Of a DNA stretch of 64,000 nucleotides, positions 18,608 to 27,569 are shown piece by piece (positions within the stretch are counted from its first letter, which is position 1; each line of letters begins with the position of its first letter). Source of the stretch: Undibacterium paludis (lineage in GTDB: Bacteria; Pseudomonadota; Gammaproteobacteria; Burkholderiales; Burkholderiaceae_D). The DNA lies in assembly GCF_022568815.1 (NCBI RefSeq), contig NZ_JAKZHX010000010.1:243153-307152 (forward strand), written 5' to 3'. The notes beneath the pieces were generated by a model, which did no database searches, was not told the origin of the DNA, and was given only the letters and a program-made list of their open reading frames with translations. Both the position numbers and the translations under genes were made by a program.

Positions 18608-20800
18608 ATGAAACCAGACGTGCAACTGAGCAACCGTACAAACCTGCCTGATCCGTCACGCCGCCATGCCATCAAGCTGCTGGCGTCAGCTGCAGGCTCT
18701 CTGGCGCTGGGATTCAGGCTGCCTGCCCTGGCAACGGATACACCTCCTTCCACGCTTTCTGAAACTGCGCTGGGCAGCTGGATAAAAATCACACCAGACA
18801 ACCAGGTCACGGTCATGGTGTCGCAGGCAGAAATCGGCCAGGGCATCAGCACCACGCTGCCCGCCATCCTGGTCGATGAACTGGGTGCGGACTGGAACAG
18901 GGTCAAGCTGGAAACCTCGGACTTTGCCCCGGCCTTTCGCAACCCCAAGCTGAACTGGATGTTTACCGGCAATAGCGAAAGTACGCAATCCTTCTATGAT
19001 CTGATGCGCAAAACCGGTGCAACAGCGCGTGAAATGCTGGTGACGGCAGCAGCACAACACTGGCAGGTGGCGGCAGGAGAATGCCGTACCGAAAACAGCC
19101 AGGTATGGCATGCAGCCAGCGGCAGGCACATCTCGTTTGGTGCGCTGGCGGCCGATGCCGCCAGACTGCCGGTCCCGGCCAGTCCACGCCTCAAACAGGA
19201 GCAGCAATTGACATTGCTGGGCCGCCCCCTGCCCAGGGTGGATGTCCCGGCCAAGGTCGATGGCAGCGCCCGGTTTGGCATAGACATGCAAGTGCCCGGC
19301 ATGCTGCATGCAGCCGTGCGCATCTGCCCTTACCTCGGTGGCAGCATGAAGTCTTACAACGAAGCCGCGCTGAAGTCTCAGGCTGGGATACTTGCCGTCG
19401 TCCCCCTGCAAAATGGCATCGCCGTGGTTGCCGCCACCTATTGGCAGGCAAGATCGGCCTTGCTGGCGCATCCGCCAGAATTTGATATCGGTCCCAATCA
19501 GGGGCTGGACTCTGCCAGGCTGGCGCAACAGTATGGCAAAGCCCTGCATGAAGGCCCCTACGCCATGGCCGCCGGCGAAGGTGATGCCAGCGGCATGCTG
19601 GCGCAAAGCAAAAAACGACTGCATGCAGAATACGAAAACCCCTTTGCCGCCCATGCCACCATGGAGCCGATGAATTGCACTGCTGATGTGCGTGCAGACA
19701 AATGCGAAATCTGGGCGCCCACCCAGGGACAGGAATTTGCTCACGTCGCCCTGAAAAGCATCTTCCAGTTAAAGGACGAGCAAGTCATCATCCACCGCAC
19801 CAGCGCCATAGGTGGCGGCTTTGGACGACGGCTCCTGCCTGATTTTGTCATACAGGCAGCCCTGGTCTCAAAAGCCGCAGGCAAGCCGGTCAAGCTTTTG
19901 TGGGACAGGGAAGAAGATTTTGCCCACGACTATTATCGTCCGGCCAGCATGCTGGCCATCGACGCCGCCATTGATGCGCAAGGCTACCCGGCAGCGCTGG
20001 CCATCAAGCTGGTATCACCGACAATACTGCTGCCGGTATTCCCGCCCATCGCTGGCATGCTGAAAGAAAAACACATCGACCCCAGCGCCATCGAGGGGCT
20101 GACAGAAATACCGTATGAAATCGCCGCAAAACGTGTCGACTTTCATTTGCTGGAGACGCCCATCCCCACATCTGTCATGCGTACGACCGGTTACGGCCCC
20201 AACCTGTTTGCACTGGAATGCTTCATCGACGAACTGGCGCACACCGCCAGGATAGATCCCCTGACCTATCGCCGGCATCTGTTACGTGATAATCCGCGGG
20301 CGCTGGCGGTACTGGATAAAGTCGCCGTCATGAGCCAGTGGTCAAAAAAACCGGGCAAAAAGAATCGCGCCAGGGGACTGGCCTTTGCCTATGCCTTCGG
20401 CAGCTATATCGCCCAGGTGCTGGAACTGGAAGTCAGGGGCAATGACATCCACCTGCTGCACACCTGGCTGGCTGTCGATTGCGGCAAAGTGCTGGACCCT
20501 GGTATCGCCACAGCGGGCATAGAGGGTGGCGTGGTATTTGGCATGGCCTATGCCAATAACGCCATCAGCTTCAAGCAGGGCCGCTGCGAGCAGCATAATT
20601 TCAACGACTATGAATTGCCTTATCTGGCGCAGACGCCGCAGATCAGTGTCGCCTTCATCAACAGCGGCGCTGCCCTGGGCGGTGTGGGTGAAGTCAGCCC
20701 TATCACCGTGCCGCCTGCCCTGTCGAACGCCGTGTTTGCCGCCACCGGCAAAAGAATACGCAGGCTGCCGCTCTCGCATCATGGTTTCAGGCTTGCCTGA
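18608..20800 (+). CDS. Second molybdopterin-binding large subunit (IorB type)
   Basis: 730 aa, xanthine dehydrogenase family. The N-terminus carries a Tat-like twin Arg (SRRHAIKLLAS, residues 17-27). GQGIST near the start, GGGFGRR in the middle and the C-terminal GVGEV to FAATGKR block with the catalytic Glu are present. It is only distantly similar to the copy at 12486-14741, so the two probably have different substrates. Here the large-subunit gene precedes the small-subunit gene, the reverse of the first locus. Confidence 0.92.
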   Translation: MKPDVQLSNRTNLPDPSRRHAIKLLASAAGSLALGFRLPALATDTPPSTLSETALGSWIKITPDNQVTVMVSQAEIGQGISTTLPAILVDELGADWNRVKLETSDFAPAFRNPKLNWMFTGNSESTQSFYDLMRKTGATAREMLVTAAAQHWQVAAGECRTENSQVWHAASGRHISFGALAADAARLPVPASPRLKQEQQLTLLGRPLPRVDVPAKVDGSARFGIDMQVPGMLHAAVRICPYLGGSMKSYNEAALKSQAGILAVVPLQNGIAVVAATYWQARSALLAHPPEFDIGPNQGLDSARLAQQYGKALHEGPYAMAAGEGDASGMLAQSKKRLHAEYENPFAAHATMEPMNCTADVRADKCEIWAPTQGQEFAHVALKSIFQLKDEQVIIHRTSAIGGGFGRRLLPDFVIQAALVSKAAGKPVKLLWDREEDFAHDYYRPASMLAIDAAIDAQGYPAALAIKLVSPTILLPVFPPIAGMLKEKHIDPSAIEGLTEIPYEIAAKRVDFHLLETPIPTSVMRTTGYGPNLFALECFIDELAHTARIDPLTYRRHLLRDNPRALAVLDKVAVMSQWSKKPGKKNRARGLAFAYAFGSYIAQVLELEVRGNDIHLLHTWLAVDCGKVLDPGIATAGIEGGVVFGMAYANNAISFKQGRCEQHNFNDYELPYLAQTPQISVAFINSGAALGGVGEVSPITVPPALSNAVFAATGKRIRRLPLSHHGFRLA

Positions 20801-20838
20801 ATTGTTGACCTGATCACCCACAATGAAAGAATGATGAA

Positions 20839-21288
20839 ATGGAACTGATAGTCAATGGCCAGAAGCACCAGGTCGACGTCGCAGAGACAACACCCCTGCT
20901 TTGGACAATACGCGAATCCCTGGGCCTGACCGGCACCAAGTTCGGCTGCGGCATTGCCGCCTGCGGCGCCTGCACGGTACATATTGACGGCAATGCGGTC
21001 CGGTCCTGCTCCTTCCCTGCCGGTGCTGCGCAGGGTGCCAGTATCACCACCATAGAAGGTTTGTCGCCTGACCGCTCGCATCCGCTGCAACAGGCCTGGA
21101 TCGCAGCCCAGGTGCCGCAATGCGGTTACTGCCAGTCAGGCATGCTGATGGCTGCCGCAGCACTGATCAAAAAAGTACCGCAACCGACTGACCAGCAGAT
21201 CAATGAGGCGATGACCAATATCTGCCGTTGCGGCACCTACCACCGGGTACGCATCGCCATCAAGAAAGCAACGGGGCAAGCCATATGA
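20839..21288 (+). CDS. (2Fe-2S) subunit of the second molybdenum hydroxylase
   Basis: 149 aa, with Cys37, 42, 45 and 57 for the ferredoxin-type cluster (CGIAACGAC) and the QCGYCQSG / ICRC pairs for the second cluster. It is the partner of the large subunit at 18608. Its stop overlaps the next start in ATGA, tying it to the cytochrome gene. Confidence 0.92.
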   Translation: MELIVNGQKHQVDVAETTPLLWTIRESLGLTGTKFGCGIAACGACTVHIDGNAVRSCSFPAGAAQGASITTIEGLSPDRSHPLQQAWIAAQVPQCGYCQSGMLMAAAALIKKVPQPTDQQINEAMTNICRCGTYHRVRIAIKKATGQAI

Positions 21289-21857
21289 TGAAACTGGTTT
21301 CCATACTGATATTTTTCTTGTCAATGCCGTTGGCTGCTGCGTCCGCCGCCGAAAGCAATGACAGCATTGCCGCCTGGCAGCAGGTGGAAAAAGTCCTGCT
21401 CCATCCGCGCTGCCTGAATTGCCATTCTGCCGGTGACAGTCCCAGGCAGGCAGACGACAGGCATGTGCACCAGTTCCGTGTGTTCAATGGCCATGAAGGA
21501 AAAGGCAAACCCGGTGCACTTTGCATAGGCTGTCACCAGACCAGCAACCAGACCAGCGGCGTACCGGGGGCCAGCAACTGGCAGCATGCGCCGGCCAGCA
21601 TGACATGGGAAAGCAGCCCCGGCATCGCCATGAAAGGCAGGCAGCTTTGCCAAAGCCTGCGTGACCCGAAAAAGAATGGCGACCGCAACCTGGCGGCGCT
21701 GGTCGAACATCTGCGCACAGAACCCCTGGTGCTGTGGGCCTGGTCACCAGGCAAGAATGCCAGAGGCGAAGCCAGGACGACACCGCCGCTTAGTCATGAA
21801 GAATTGATCAGCTACGCCAGCCTGTGGAGCAATACCGGCGGGAAGTGCCCTCCCTGA
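21285..21857 (+). CDS. Periplasmic two-heme c-type cytochrome, likely electron acceptor
   Basis: 190 aa. Signal peptide 1-22 (ends SAA). Two heme c motifs are visible: CLNCH (43-47) and CIGCH (80-84). There is no further CxxCH. Start ATG 21285 overlaps the (2Fe-2S) subunit stop, so the two are translationally coupled. Isoquinoline-type oxidoreductases deliver electrons to cytochromes, and this protein is well placed to be that acceptor; this is inferred from context. Confidence 0.85.
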   Translation: MMKLVSILIFFLSMPLAAASAAESNDSIAAWQQVEKVLLHPRCLNCHSAGDSPRQADDRHVHQFRVFNGHEGKGKPGALCIGCHQTSNQTSGVPGASNWQHAPASMTWESSPGIAMKGRQLCQSLRDPKKNGDRNLAALVEHLRTEPLVLWAWSPGKNARGEARTTPPLSHEELISYASLWSNTGGKCPP

Positions 21858-21900
21858 AACTTGCAACAGAAAAGACTTTACCCCGCACGCCGTGACGGCG

Positions 21901-22650
21901 TCAGACATCAGCCTTGGCTGATTCTTCGGTAGCCTTGTCTTGCAAGGCTTTCTTTTCCATTCGCTTGCGGCTCCATTCGGCTACGCCCCAATGTACAGGG
22001 CCCAGCAAGAAGTAGATATAACCGGCCCAGGCTCCCTGGTCACTGGTTGCTGCCGCAATCAATACCGACAGGGCAGCCACACTCATGTTGACGATATTGC
22101 CCGCCATGTCTGAATACAGTTCATTGATCTGCGACTGATCAAGATCGAAGCGTTCACGCAAGCGCCAGGCATGCTTGTGCATGAGAAAAAAAACAAAATT
22201 GACAGCGATCATCCCGGCACCATAAATCATCATCAGCAGCCTGATTTCAGATACGGACGAAAAACTGTCCCCGCCACTTTTCCAGATCAGGGTATCGAAC
22301 AGATTGGTGAATAAAAACTTGAGTGGATAAACATACATGAGGATGACGAACAGCAACATCATGTTCAGCGAAATCATCCATAGGTCTGTAATCGGGAAGC
22401 GCTTGAAGAATTTGCTGTGCTGGTACCACAATATCATCAGCAGGGTAAACGCCACGCCAAAGGCAATGAATCCGTGCATGAGGTGAAACAGTTCATGCGC
22501 TGACTTCGGCACTTCCAGTGACACCACCAGCAGTGTCACTGCAAAGGCAAACACGGCATCGCTGAAACCGTCCATCCTGTGCAGGGAAATATAACCGCGA
22601 TGTTTTTGATGATCATTGTCAGACAAGGCGCTCTCCTCTGGGCTGGGCAT
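21901..22650 (-). CDS. TMEM175-family (DUF1211) potassium channel-like protein
   Basis: 249 aa with about six membrane helices. The family signature is in helix 1: RMDGFSDAVFAFAVTLL (residues 25-41), where the FSDA segment lines the pore in TMEM175 channels. Prokaryotic members form tetrameric potassium-selective channels. The C-terminal 25 residues are charged and cytoplasmic. A short palindrome ACGCCGT-G-ACGGCGT (21887-21901) sits at the stop codon. There is no obvious partner gene. Confidence 0.85.
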   Translation of the reverse strand: MPSPEESALSDNDHQKHRGYISLHRMDGFSDAVFAFAVTLLVVSLEVPKSAHELFHLMHGFIAFGVAFTLLMILWYQHSKFFKRFPITDLWMISLNMMLLFVILMYVYPLKFLFTNLFDTLIWKSGGDSFSSVSEIRLLMMIYGAGMIAVNFVFFLMHKHAWRLRERFDLDQSQINELYSDMAGNIVNMSVAALSVLIAAATSDQGAWAGYIYFLLGPVHWGVAEWSRKRMEKKALQDKATEESAKADV

Positions 22651-22825
22651 GGGTGAGCAAATTATAGCAATTACAATAAGTTAGGCAATCAGGATGTACA
22701 TCCCTGATGCATTTATATGCCAGTCTGAGTCTGCCATGCCACGATCAGTTTGGTCTGACTGGTGTTTGATTCCTATTCGACCTGTGGCCGACAGCAAAAC
22801 TGCCGGACCATGACAGGGAAACCAT

Positions 22826-23422
22826 TTACCTGGCCTTCAATTGCTCAAACAGCTTGCTTAAGTCTTCCACATGCCAGTTCTCGATGAATTGATGGTCTTT
22901 GATCCTGAAGATGTCGACACCAATAAAAGACACCTTGTTACCAGTCGCTGGAAAGCCAAAGAACTGGCCGCTGTGCGTACCTTCAAAAGAAAAATACACC
23001 AGCACCCGATTGTCACTCAAAGCCTCGACGATGAGCAGCTTGCGTTTTGCATCAGGGAAAGCATGGGACAGACTGCGCAGCAAACCCAGCGTACTGCTTT
23101 TGACCGAACTGCCAGGCGCAATGTCTCTTTTTGGATAGTTGGTGTACTCGTCAGAAAAGAATTCACTGGCCTGGCCTTCATTGAAAGGCTGCATTTCTAT
23201 GGTCTGATAATACTTTCTCACCATGGCTTCAGCTTCACTGACTGCCATGTCCGGTACCGCGCCCGGTTTCTGTCCAGATTTCATCTTTGTATCCATTGCC
23301 TTGACCCCGTCTTGTGCAGCAGCACTGGCTGCTGGATTTGATAAAAGAAATAGTCCGCCAAGCCCAAGTAAACCACTCAGCAAGGCCGCCCGGACTGTCT
23401 TGCCCGACGTTTGTTTCATCAT
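22826..23422 (-). CDS. Exported SnoaL-like / ester cyclase-type protein
   Basis: 198 aa. Signal peptide about 1-35 (ends ASAAA). The mature domain of about 140 aa has the NTF2-like SnoaL pattern: a helix with AEAMVRKYYQTI, a hydrophobic core with FPDAKRKLLIVEAL and VLVYFSFEGTHSG, and a C-terminal VDIFRIKDHQFIENWHVED. Such domains act as cyclases, isomerases or binding proteins. It is divergent from the PadR gene, with twin palindromes between them, so it is likely its target. Confidence 0.8.
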   Translation of the reverse strand: MMKQTSGKTVRAALLSGLLGLGGLFLLSNPAASAAAQDGVKAMDTKMKSGQKPGAVPDMAVSEAEAMVRKYYQTIEMQPFNEGQASEFFSDEYTNYPKRDIAPGSSVKSSTLGLLRSLSHAFPDAKRKLLIVEALSDNRVLVYFSFEGTHSGQFFGFPATGNKVSFIGVDIFRIKDHQFIENWHVEDLSKLFEQLKAR

Positions 23423-23442
23423 ATTTTCTTGCCCTTTTTAAC

Positions 23443-23464
23443 CATATGCAAAAAGTTGCATATG
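23443..23464. promoter_or_regulatory. Candidate PadR operator 1
   Basis: Perfect palindrome CATATGCAA-N4-TTGCATATG. It starts 21 bp before the SnoaL-like gene on its upstream side, a position suited to repression of that gene. Confidence 0.65.
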
Positions 23465-23485
23465 AATGCTAATGCATTTTTCAGG

Positions 23486-23507
23486 CATATGCAATGATTT
23501 GCATAGA
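23486..23507. promoter_or_regulatory. Candidate PadR operator 2
   Basis: CATATGCAA-N4-TTGCATA, the same half-sites as operator 1 with the last two bases of the right arm changed. The centres of the two sites are 43 bp apart, about four helical turns. This copy is closer to the PadR gene. Confidence 0.6.
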
Positions 23508-23548
23508 TATGCTATTGTTCGCTTGTTGACTGTTTTTTTATTCCGACG

Positions 23549-24127
23549 ATGGCGCTTGCACATGCAATACTCGCTTCCCTGATGAAGCAACCCGCCACAG
23601 GCTATGACCTGGCGAAAGAATTCGACCGGGTGGTCAGCCATTTCTGGCATGCCACACACCAGCAGATCTACCGTGAACTGTCCATCATGGAAAAAGATGC
23701 CTGGGTGAAGTCAAAGACCAGCAAGCAAAAAGACAAGCCAGACCGCAAGGTGTATTCCATCACGGCATTGGGGCGCAAGGTGCTGGCAGCCTGGGTAGCC
23801 CAACCGGTTCCGGTATCGGGCATGCGTGAAGACCTGATGGTCAAGTTGCAGGCAGGGACTGCAGTTGCACCAGGTGTTTTACTCGAAGAGATTGCACGGC
23901 ATGGCCAGTCGCACCAGGGCACCCTGCAATTTTATGAAAAAGTGCTCACCAGCAAATACCCCGATGCGGGTCAGGGCAAGGCAAATGAAGTGCTGGAATA
24001 CCTGGTGCTGCGCTGTGGTATTTTGTATGAGCAGGCTTACCTGAACTGGTGCAATGAAGCCATGGCGGTAATCGCTGCCAATGAAGACATCAATACCAGT
24101 TCCACCCCCGACGGGGCAGATCAATAG
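23549..24127 (+). CDS. PadR-family transcriptional regulator
   Basis: 192 aa. N-terminal winged helix (MALAHAILASLMKQPATGYD to residue about 85, with HATHQQIYRELSIME and RKVYSITALGRKVL), then the helical Vir_act_alpha_C dimerisation region. PadR proteins usually repress detoxification or catabolic genes and release on binding aromatic or lipophilic ligands. It is divergent from the SnoaL-like gene and followed on the opposite strand by an aromatic-type FAD monooxygenase, only 12 bp away tail to tail. Confidence 0.9.
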   Translation: MALAHAILASLMKQPATGYDLAKEFDRVVSHFWHATHQQIYRELSIMEKDAWVKSKTSKQKDKPDRKVYSITALGRKVLAAWVAQPVPVSGMREDLMVKLQAGTAVAPGVLLEEIARHGQSHQGTLQFYEKVLTSKYPDAGQGKANEVLEYLVLRCGILYEQAYLNWCNEAMAVIAANEDINTSSTPDGADQ

Positions 24128-24139
24128 CAGGCACCTGAT

Positions 24140-25681
24140 TCAAGCCTGTGCTGCAAACCAGAGAGCCAATGCCTGTCTGACTGCCTGCTCATCAAACCCA
24201 CCATCTGAAGCCCAGGCGACAATACCATCAGGGCGTATCAGCAAGGCGCTCAGTCCCAGGCTCTCTTTTGCATTGGCCGCCACATACTTTACCTGTCCGC
24301 CATATTCCGCAACCAATTTTGCCAATGTGACGTTCATGTCAAAATCGAGCAACATGCCCTTGCCATCGCGCATCAGTTCGCCGACAAAGGTGCCGCTCTC
24401 AAGTTCAATATTGGGAACGCTACGGCCCGTCAATGGGTGACTGCCTTCAAGATCATAATGGGTGAAAACGCCCCAGACCCTGGCCGCCATATAGGTAGCG
24501 CCGTCGCGCGTCGTCATCAGGTCGCGCATGACCGCATTGAGTGCACGGGCATGCGGGTCCGGCCGCATGATGGCGACCTGGGCTCGCGACCAGTCCAGCA
24601 CTTGCGCACCGATCGGCTGCCGCTCTGTCTGATAAGTGTCTAGCAAACCTGGCGCCGCCCAGTGCTGTATGGTTGCCGCCAGCTTCCAGCCCAGGTTCAT
24701 GGCGTCGCCCAAGCCCAGGTTCAACCCCTGGCCACCGAGCGGTGAATGGATGTGCGCGGCGTCGCCTGCCAGCAGCACTCTCCCATCCCGGTAAGCCATT
24801 GCCTGGCGCGCCCGGTCTGTCCAAGTGCTGGCGACATGCAGGGCCTTGACCGTTACATCCGTACCAGAGATACGGCGCAGCACTGCCTGCACATGCGCAA
24901 GCGTAATGGGCTGCTCTGACTGATGAAAAGCACCGCCGTCAAAGTCCTGCATGGCGATAAAGCCGGGCTGGGACTGCAGGTACATGCCTCGCGGCGTCAG
25001 GTTGCGGCCAGGCTGGAGTTTTTCCGGGTCGACAAGCTCAAGCTGGGTGGAGTAACCGGTGAATTCCGGTTCTGTACCGGCAAACTCAAAACCGCCCGAC
25101 TTGCGAACGACACTGCGTGCACCATCGCAGCCGACCAGCCACAGGCCAGTGAAGCCCTGCTCACCAGCCCGGACAGTAACACCGTCATCGCTCTGCTGAA
25201 AAGAAGCCAGCGCCAGCCCGCGCCTGATTTCCACACCCAGGGATAATGCGCGGTGCGACAGCACCGTTTCAAGCTCCTTCATCTCGGAAATCAGGCTGAG
25301 GTCGGTAGAACCCGGCAGCCTGTGCCCCCACTGCGCCGTATCAACATCCCCTTCATGAAAGGGGATGCCGGCAAAGTGCCCCACCTGGCGGCGTGCCCCC
25401 TGCCCGGCATTCTGGTGCGGGTTTTTCAGTTGCTTATGCAGTTCCAGCCCTGCCAGCAGATCGCGACGGTAGAGCGCTTCTATGGTCGGTGCAGAAAGCC
25501 CGCGTATGCCGAAAGGGCGCTGCTTGAACGGCGAATCCGGGCTCCCGGCCTTTTCCAGTATCAGGACTGAACATTGGGCCAACGCCAGTTCACACGCCAG
25601 GAAAAGCCCGACAGGGCCGGCACCACTGATGATGACATCGTAAACCGGCTGTTCTTTGTTGTTATTGTATGGTGTATCCAT
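24140..25681 (-). CDS. FAD-dependent aromatic monooxygenase
   Basis: 513 aa, PheA/TfdB/MhpA-type flavoprotein hydroxylase. The dinucleotide motif is GAGPVG (20-25), the DG motif is GCDGARSVVRK, and the GD motif is LLAGDAAHIHSPLGGQGLN (about 307-325). The C-terminal thioredoxin-like domain of this group is present in shortened form. Such enzymes hydroxylate phenolic or polyketide-like aromatics with NAD(P)H and O2. A TetR gene lies 28 bp upstream on the same strand, so the two likely form an operon. Confidence 0.9.
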   Translation of the reverse strand: MDTPYNNNKEQPVYDVIISGAGPVGLFLACELALAQCSVLILEKAGSPDSPFKQRPFGIRGLSAPTIEALYRRDLLAGLELHKQLKNPHQNAGQGARRQVGHFAGIPFHEGDVDTAQWGHRLPGSTDLSLISEMKELETVLSHRALSLGVEIRRGLALASFQQSDDGVTVRAGEQGFTGLWLVGCDGARSVVRKSGGFEFAGTEPEFTGYSTQLELVDPEKLQPGRNLTPRGMYLQSQPGFIAMQDFDGGAFHQSEQPITLAHVQAVLRRISGTDVTVKALHVASTWTDRARQAMAYRDGRVLLAGDAAHIHSPLGGQGLNLGLGDAMNLGWKLAATIQHWAAPGLLDTYQTERQPIGAQVLDWSRAQVAIMRPDPHARALNAVMRDLMTTRDGATYMAARVWGVFTHYDLEGSHPLTGRSVPNIELESGTFVGELMRDGKGMLLDFDMNVTLAKLVAEYGGQVKYVAANAKESLGLSALLIRPDGIVAWASDGGFDEQAVRQALALWFAAQA

Positions 25682-25709
25682 TGGTGTTATTGCTTTACTT
25701 GATTGTGCT

Positions 25710-26267
25710 TCACTTGTTCCAGCCCTGCTTCAGGACGGTAAACGTAAAATTCAGGGCGTCTTTGGGAGAGGGCGAATTACAGGCAAAGCTAACCCCTTCC
25801 AGTATCAGCTTGGCCATGCATTCAGCCTCGGTTTTATTGATGCCAGACTCGCCCTGGATTTCTTTGGCCAGGGTCTTTTCATAACGGCCCCACAAGCCGC
25901 GCAGATACGTGCTGAGCTCGGGCGTGGACCGGATCAGTTTGCCAAACCCTGCAAATGTCTGCCTGCTCGGCGGATTGAACAGCTTGCTGGTCAAAAAATA
26001 CTGATGCAGCGCGTCGAGGATCGATACGTCATCATCCCTGCCCCTGATCGCCGTCAGGATATCGGCATCGATCTCATCTTCCAGATCAAAGATCAGGGAT
26101 TCTTTTGTCGGGAAATAATTGAACAGCGTCGTTACCGCCACCTCTGCTTTCTCGGCAATCTCGGCAACGGTGACGTCGCCATAGCCTCGTTCAATAAACA
26201 GATCGCGGGCGATGTCTGCAATGAGCTTGCGGGTTTTGGCCTTCTTTCTTTCTCGTAATCCTGTCAT
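25710..26267 (-). CDS. TetR-family regulator
   Basis: 185 aa from ATG 26267 (26297 also in frame). The HTH is RERKKAKTRKLIADIARDLF followed by VAEIAEKAEVAVTTLFNYFPTKESL. The ligand domain is divergent, as usual. It precedes the FAD monooxygenase in one transcription unit and is probably its repressor. A TGTAGT-N-ACTACA palindrome lies about 70 bp upstream. Confidence 0.9.
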   Translation of the reverse strand: MTGLRERKKAKTRKLIADIARDLFIERGYGDVTVAEIAEKAEVAVTTLFNYFPTKESLIFDLEDEIDADILTAIRGRDDDVSILDALHQYFLTSKLFNPPSRQTFAGFGKLIRSTPELSTYLRGLWGRYEKTLAKEIQGESGINKTEAECMAKLILEGVSFACNSPSPKDALNFTFTVLKQGWNK

Positions 26268-26336
26268 GCGCATGCTTTCTTTATCCAATCTCAACACAAA
26301 TTATACGCAACTACATTTTACTATCAAGTAGAATTT

Positions 26337-26349
26337 TGTAGTCACTACA
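26337..26349. promoter_or_regulatory. Candidate TetR operator
   Basis: TGTAGT-C-ACTACA, perfect six-base arms. A CTACA and an AGTAG half-site also occur just closer to the gene (26311-26331), so the regulator may bind more than one site. It lies upstream of the TetR-monooxygenase unit. Confidence 0.5.
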
Positions 26350-26486
26350 TAATTTTTAAAACCAGCCATCCTATCAGGATATATCCATAAGCATTTTCAC
26401 AAGGAGAGATAGGAAAGCGACTTGCCTGCCGGGTATCGCCCCGTGCTTACAATCTTGAGAAACAGTCTTGAGAGTCAGCTCTTTGT

Positions 26487-27398
26487 TCAGGCACGTGCAT
26501 GCTGTTCCGCCAGTTCGTGGAACCGTCTGATCACGAATTGCGCCACCGGTGAATGACTGCGCCCGCGCAGCGATACAATGCCAACTTCAGAATGCATGGC
26601 CGGGAAAGACGGTATCACCAGCGGCAGCATGTCACCCCGCCTGACTTCATCTGCAACGGCGGCATTGATGGCGGCCAGTATGGTGTCTGATTCCAGCGTG
26701 GCGCGCTTCAATGTCTGTACGTCATCACATTCCAGCGCCACCGGCAGACTGGCCCCGGCTGGCAAACCCAACAGCTGGGCCAGCACCTTGCGTATCGCCT
26801 GCGGCAAGCGTACTGATGCCAGGCCATAGTCGAGGATGTCAGCCGCCTGCGGGCTGACCTTGCCCAGCAGAGGATGACGGGCGCGCACGAAGAAGCCGCC
26901 CTGCTGTCGCGCCAGCAAATCAATGTCCAGGTCCTGGTCGGGCGGCAGGTCACGGGTATCGGCAACAAAAAAGTCCAGCTCTTCATTACGCAAGTGCTGG
27001 GTCAGGTATTGCCAGTTATTGACTTCAACGCGCAGGCTGACCCCGGCATAATCCTGACGCAGTTCTGGCATCAACAACGGCAGCAGTGTCGCCGCCGGGA
27101 AAGGGCCAACACCGATGGCCAGCTCACCGATCTGCTTGCTGCGGTAAAGCTCGATATCTCTTTGCAGGCAATTGCTGTCGAACAGCAGCTTGCGCGCCCT
27201 GGCGATAAAAAAGCTGCCCACCGGGGTGGGGACGACCTCGGTCGTACCGCGATCAAACAATTGCACACGCAACTCTGCCTCCGCCGCCTGTATGCTGCGG
27301 CTGAGAGCTGACTGTGACAGATGTACCCGCTCGGCAGCACGGGCAAAATTCTTTTCATCGGCCAGGGCAACAACATGCCTGAGTCGTTTCAGCTCCAT
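26487..27398 (-). CDS. LysR-type regulator, SdsB-like by position
   Basis: 303 aa. Start ATG 27398 has GGAGG five bases upstream; two upstream in-frame starts overlap this site. The HTH is VVALADEKNFARAAERVHLSQSALSRSIQ. The C-terminal effector domain is of the LysR type. It is divergent from an SdsA-like alkyl sulfatase, the same arrangement as sdsB-sdsA of Pseudomonas, where the LysR protein activates the sulfatase gene. Confidence 0.9.
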   Translation of the reverse strand: MELKRLRHVVALADEKNFARAAERVHLSQSALSRSIQAAEAELRVQLFDRGTTEVVPTPVGSFFIARARKLLFDSNCLQRDIELYRSKQIGELAIGVGPFPAATLLPLLMPELRQDYAGVSLRVEVNNWQYLTQHLRNEELDFFVADTRDLPPDQDLDIDLLARQQGGFFVRARHPLLGKVSPQAADILDYGLASVRLPQAIRKVLAQLLGLPAGASLPVALECDDVQTLKRATLESDTILAAINAAVADEVRRGDMLPLVIPSFPAMHSEVGIVSLRGRSHSPVAQFVIRRFHELAEQHARA

Positions 27399-27472
27399 CA
27401 TCCCCTCCAAAAGGCAGCACCGGCAAGCTGGCAGCGGGCATCATCGCATGATGTTATTTATTTAATTTATCC

Positions 27473-27487
27473 ATGCATGCAGTGCAT
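27473..27487. promoter_or_regulatory. Candidate LysR box in the regulator/sulfatase intergenic region
   Basis: ATGCA-N5-TGCAT, a perfect 15-bp palindrome fitting T-N11-A spacing, with a further ATGCATT at 27504-27510. It lies between the divergent genes, about 85 bp before the sulfatase start. Confidence 0.45.
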
Positions 27488-27569
27488 TGATTTTATCGTA
27501 TAAATGCATTGGACGGATAACATTGCCAGCCCTACACTCTTCCATTAAAGACCAAAATGGAGACCTGCC

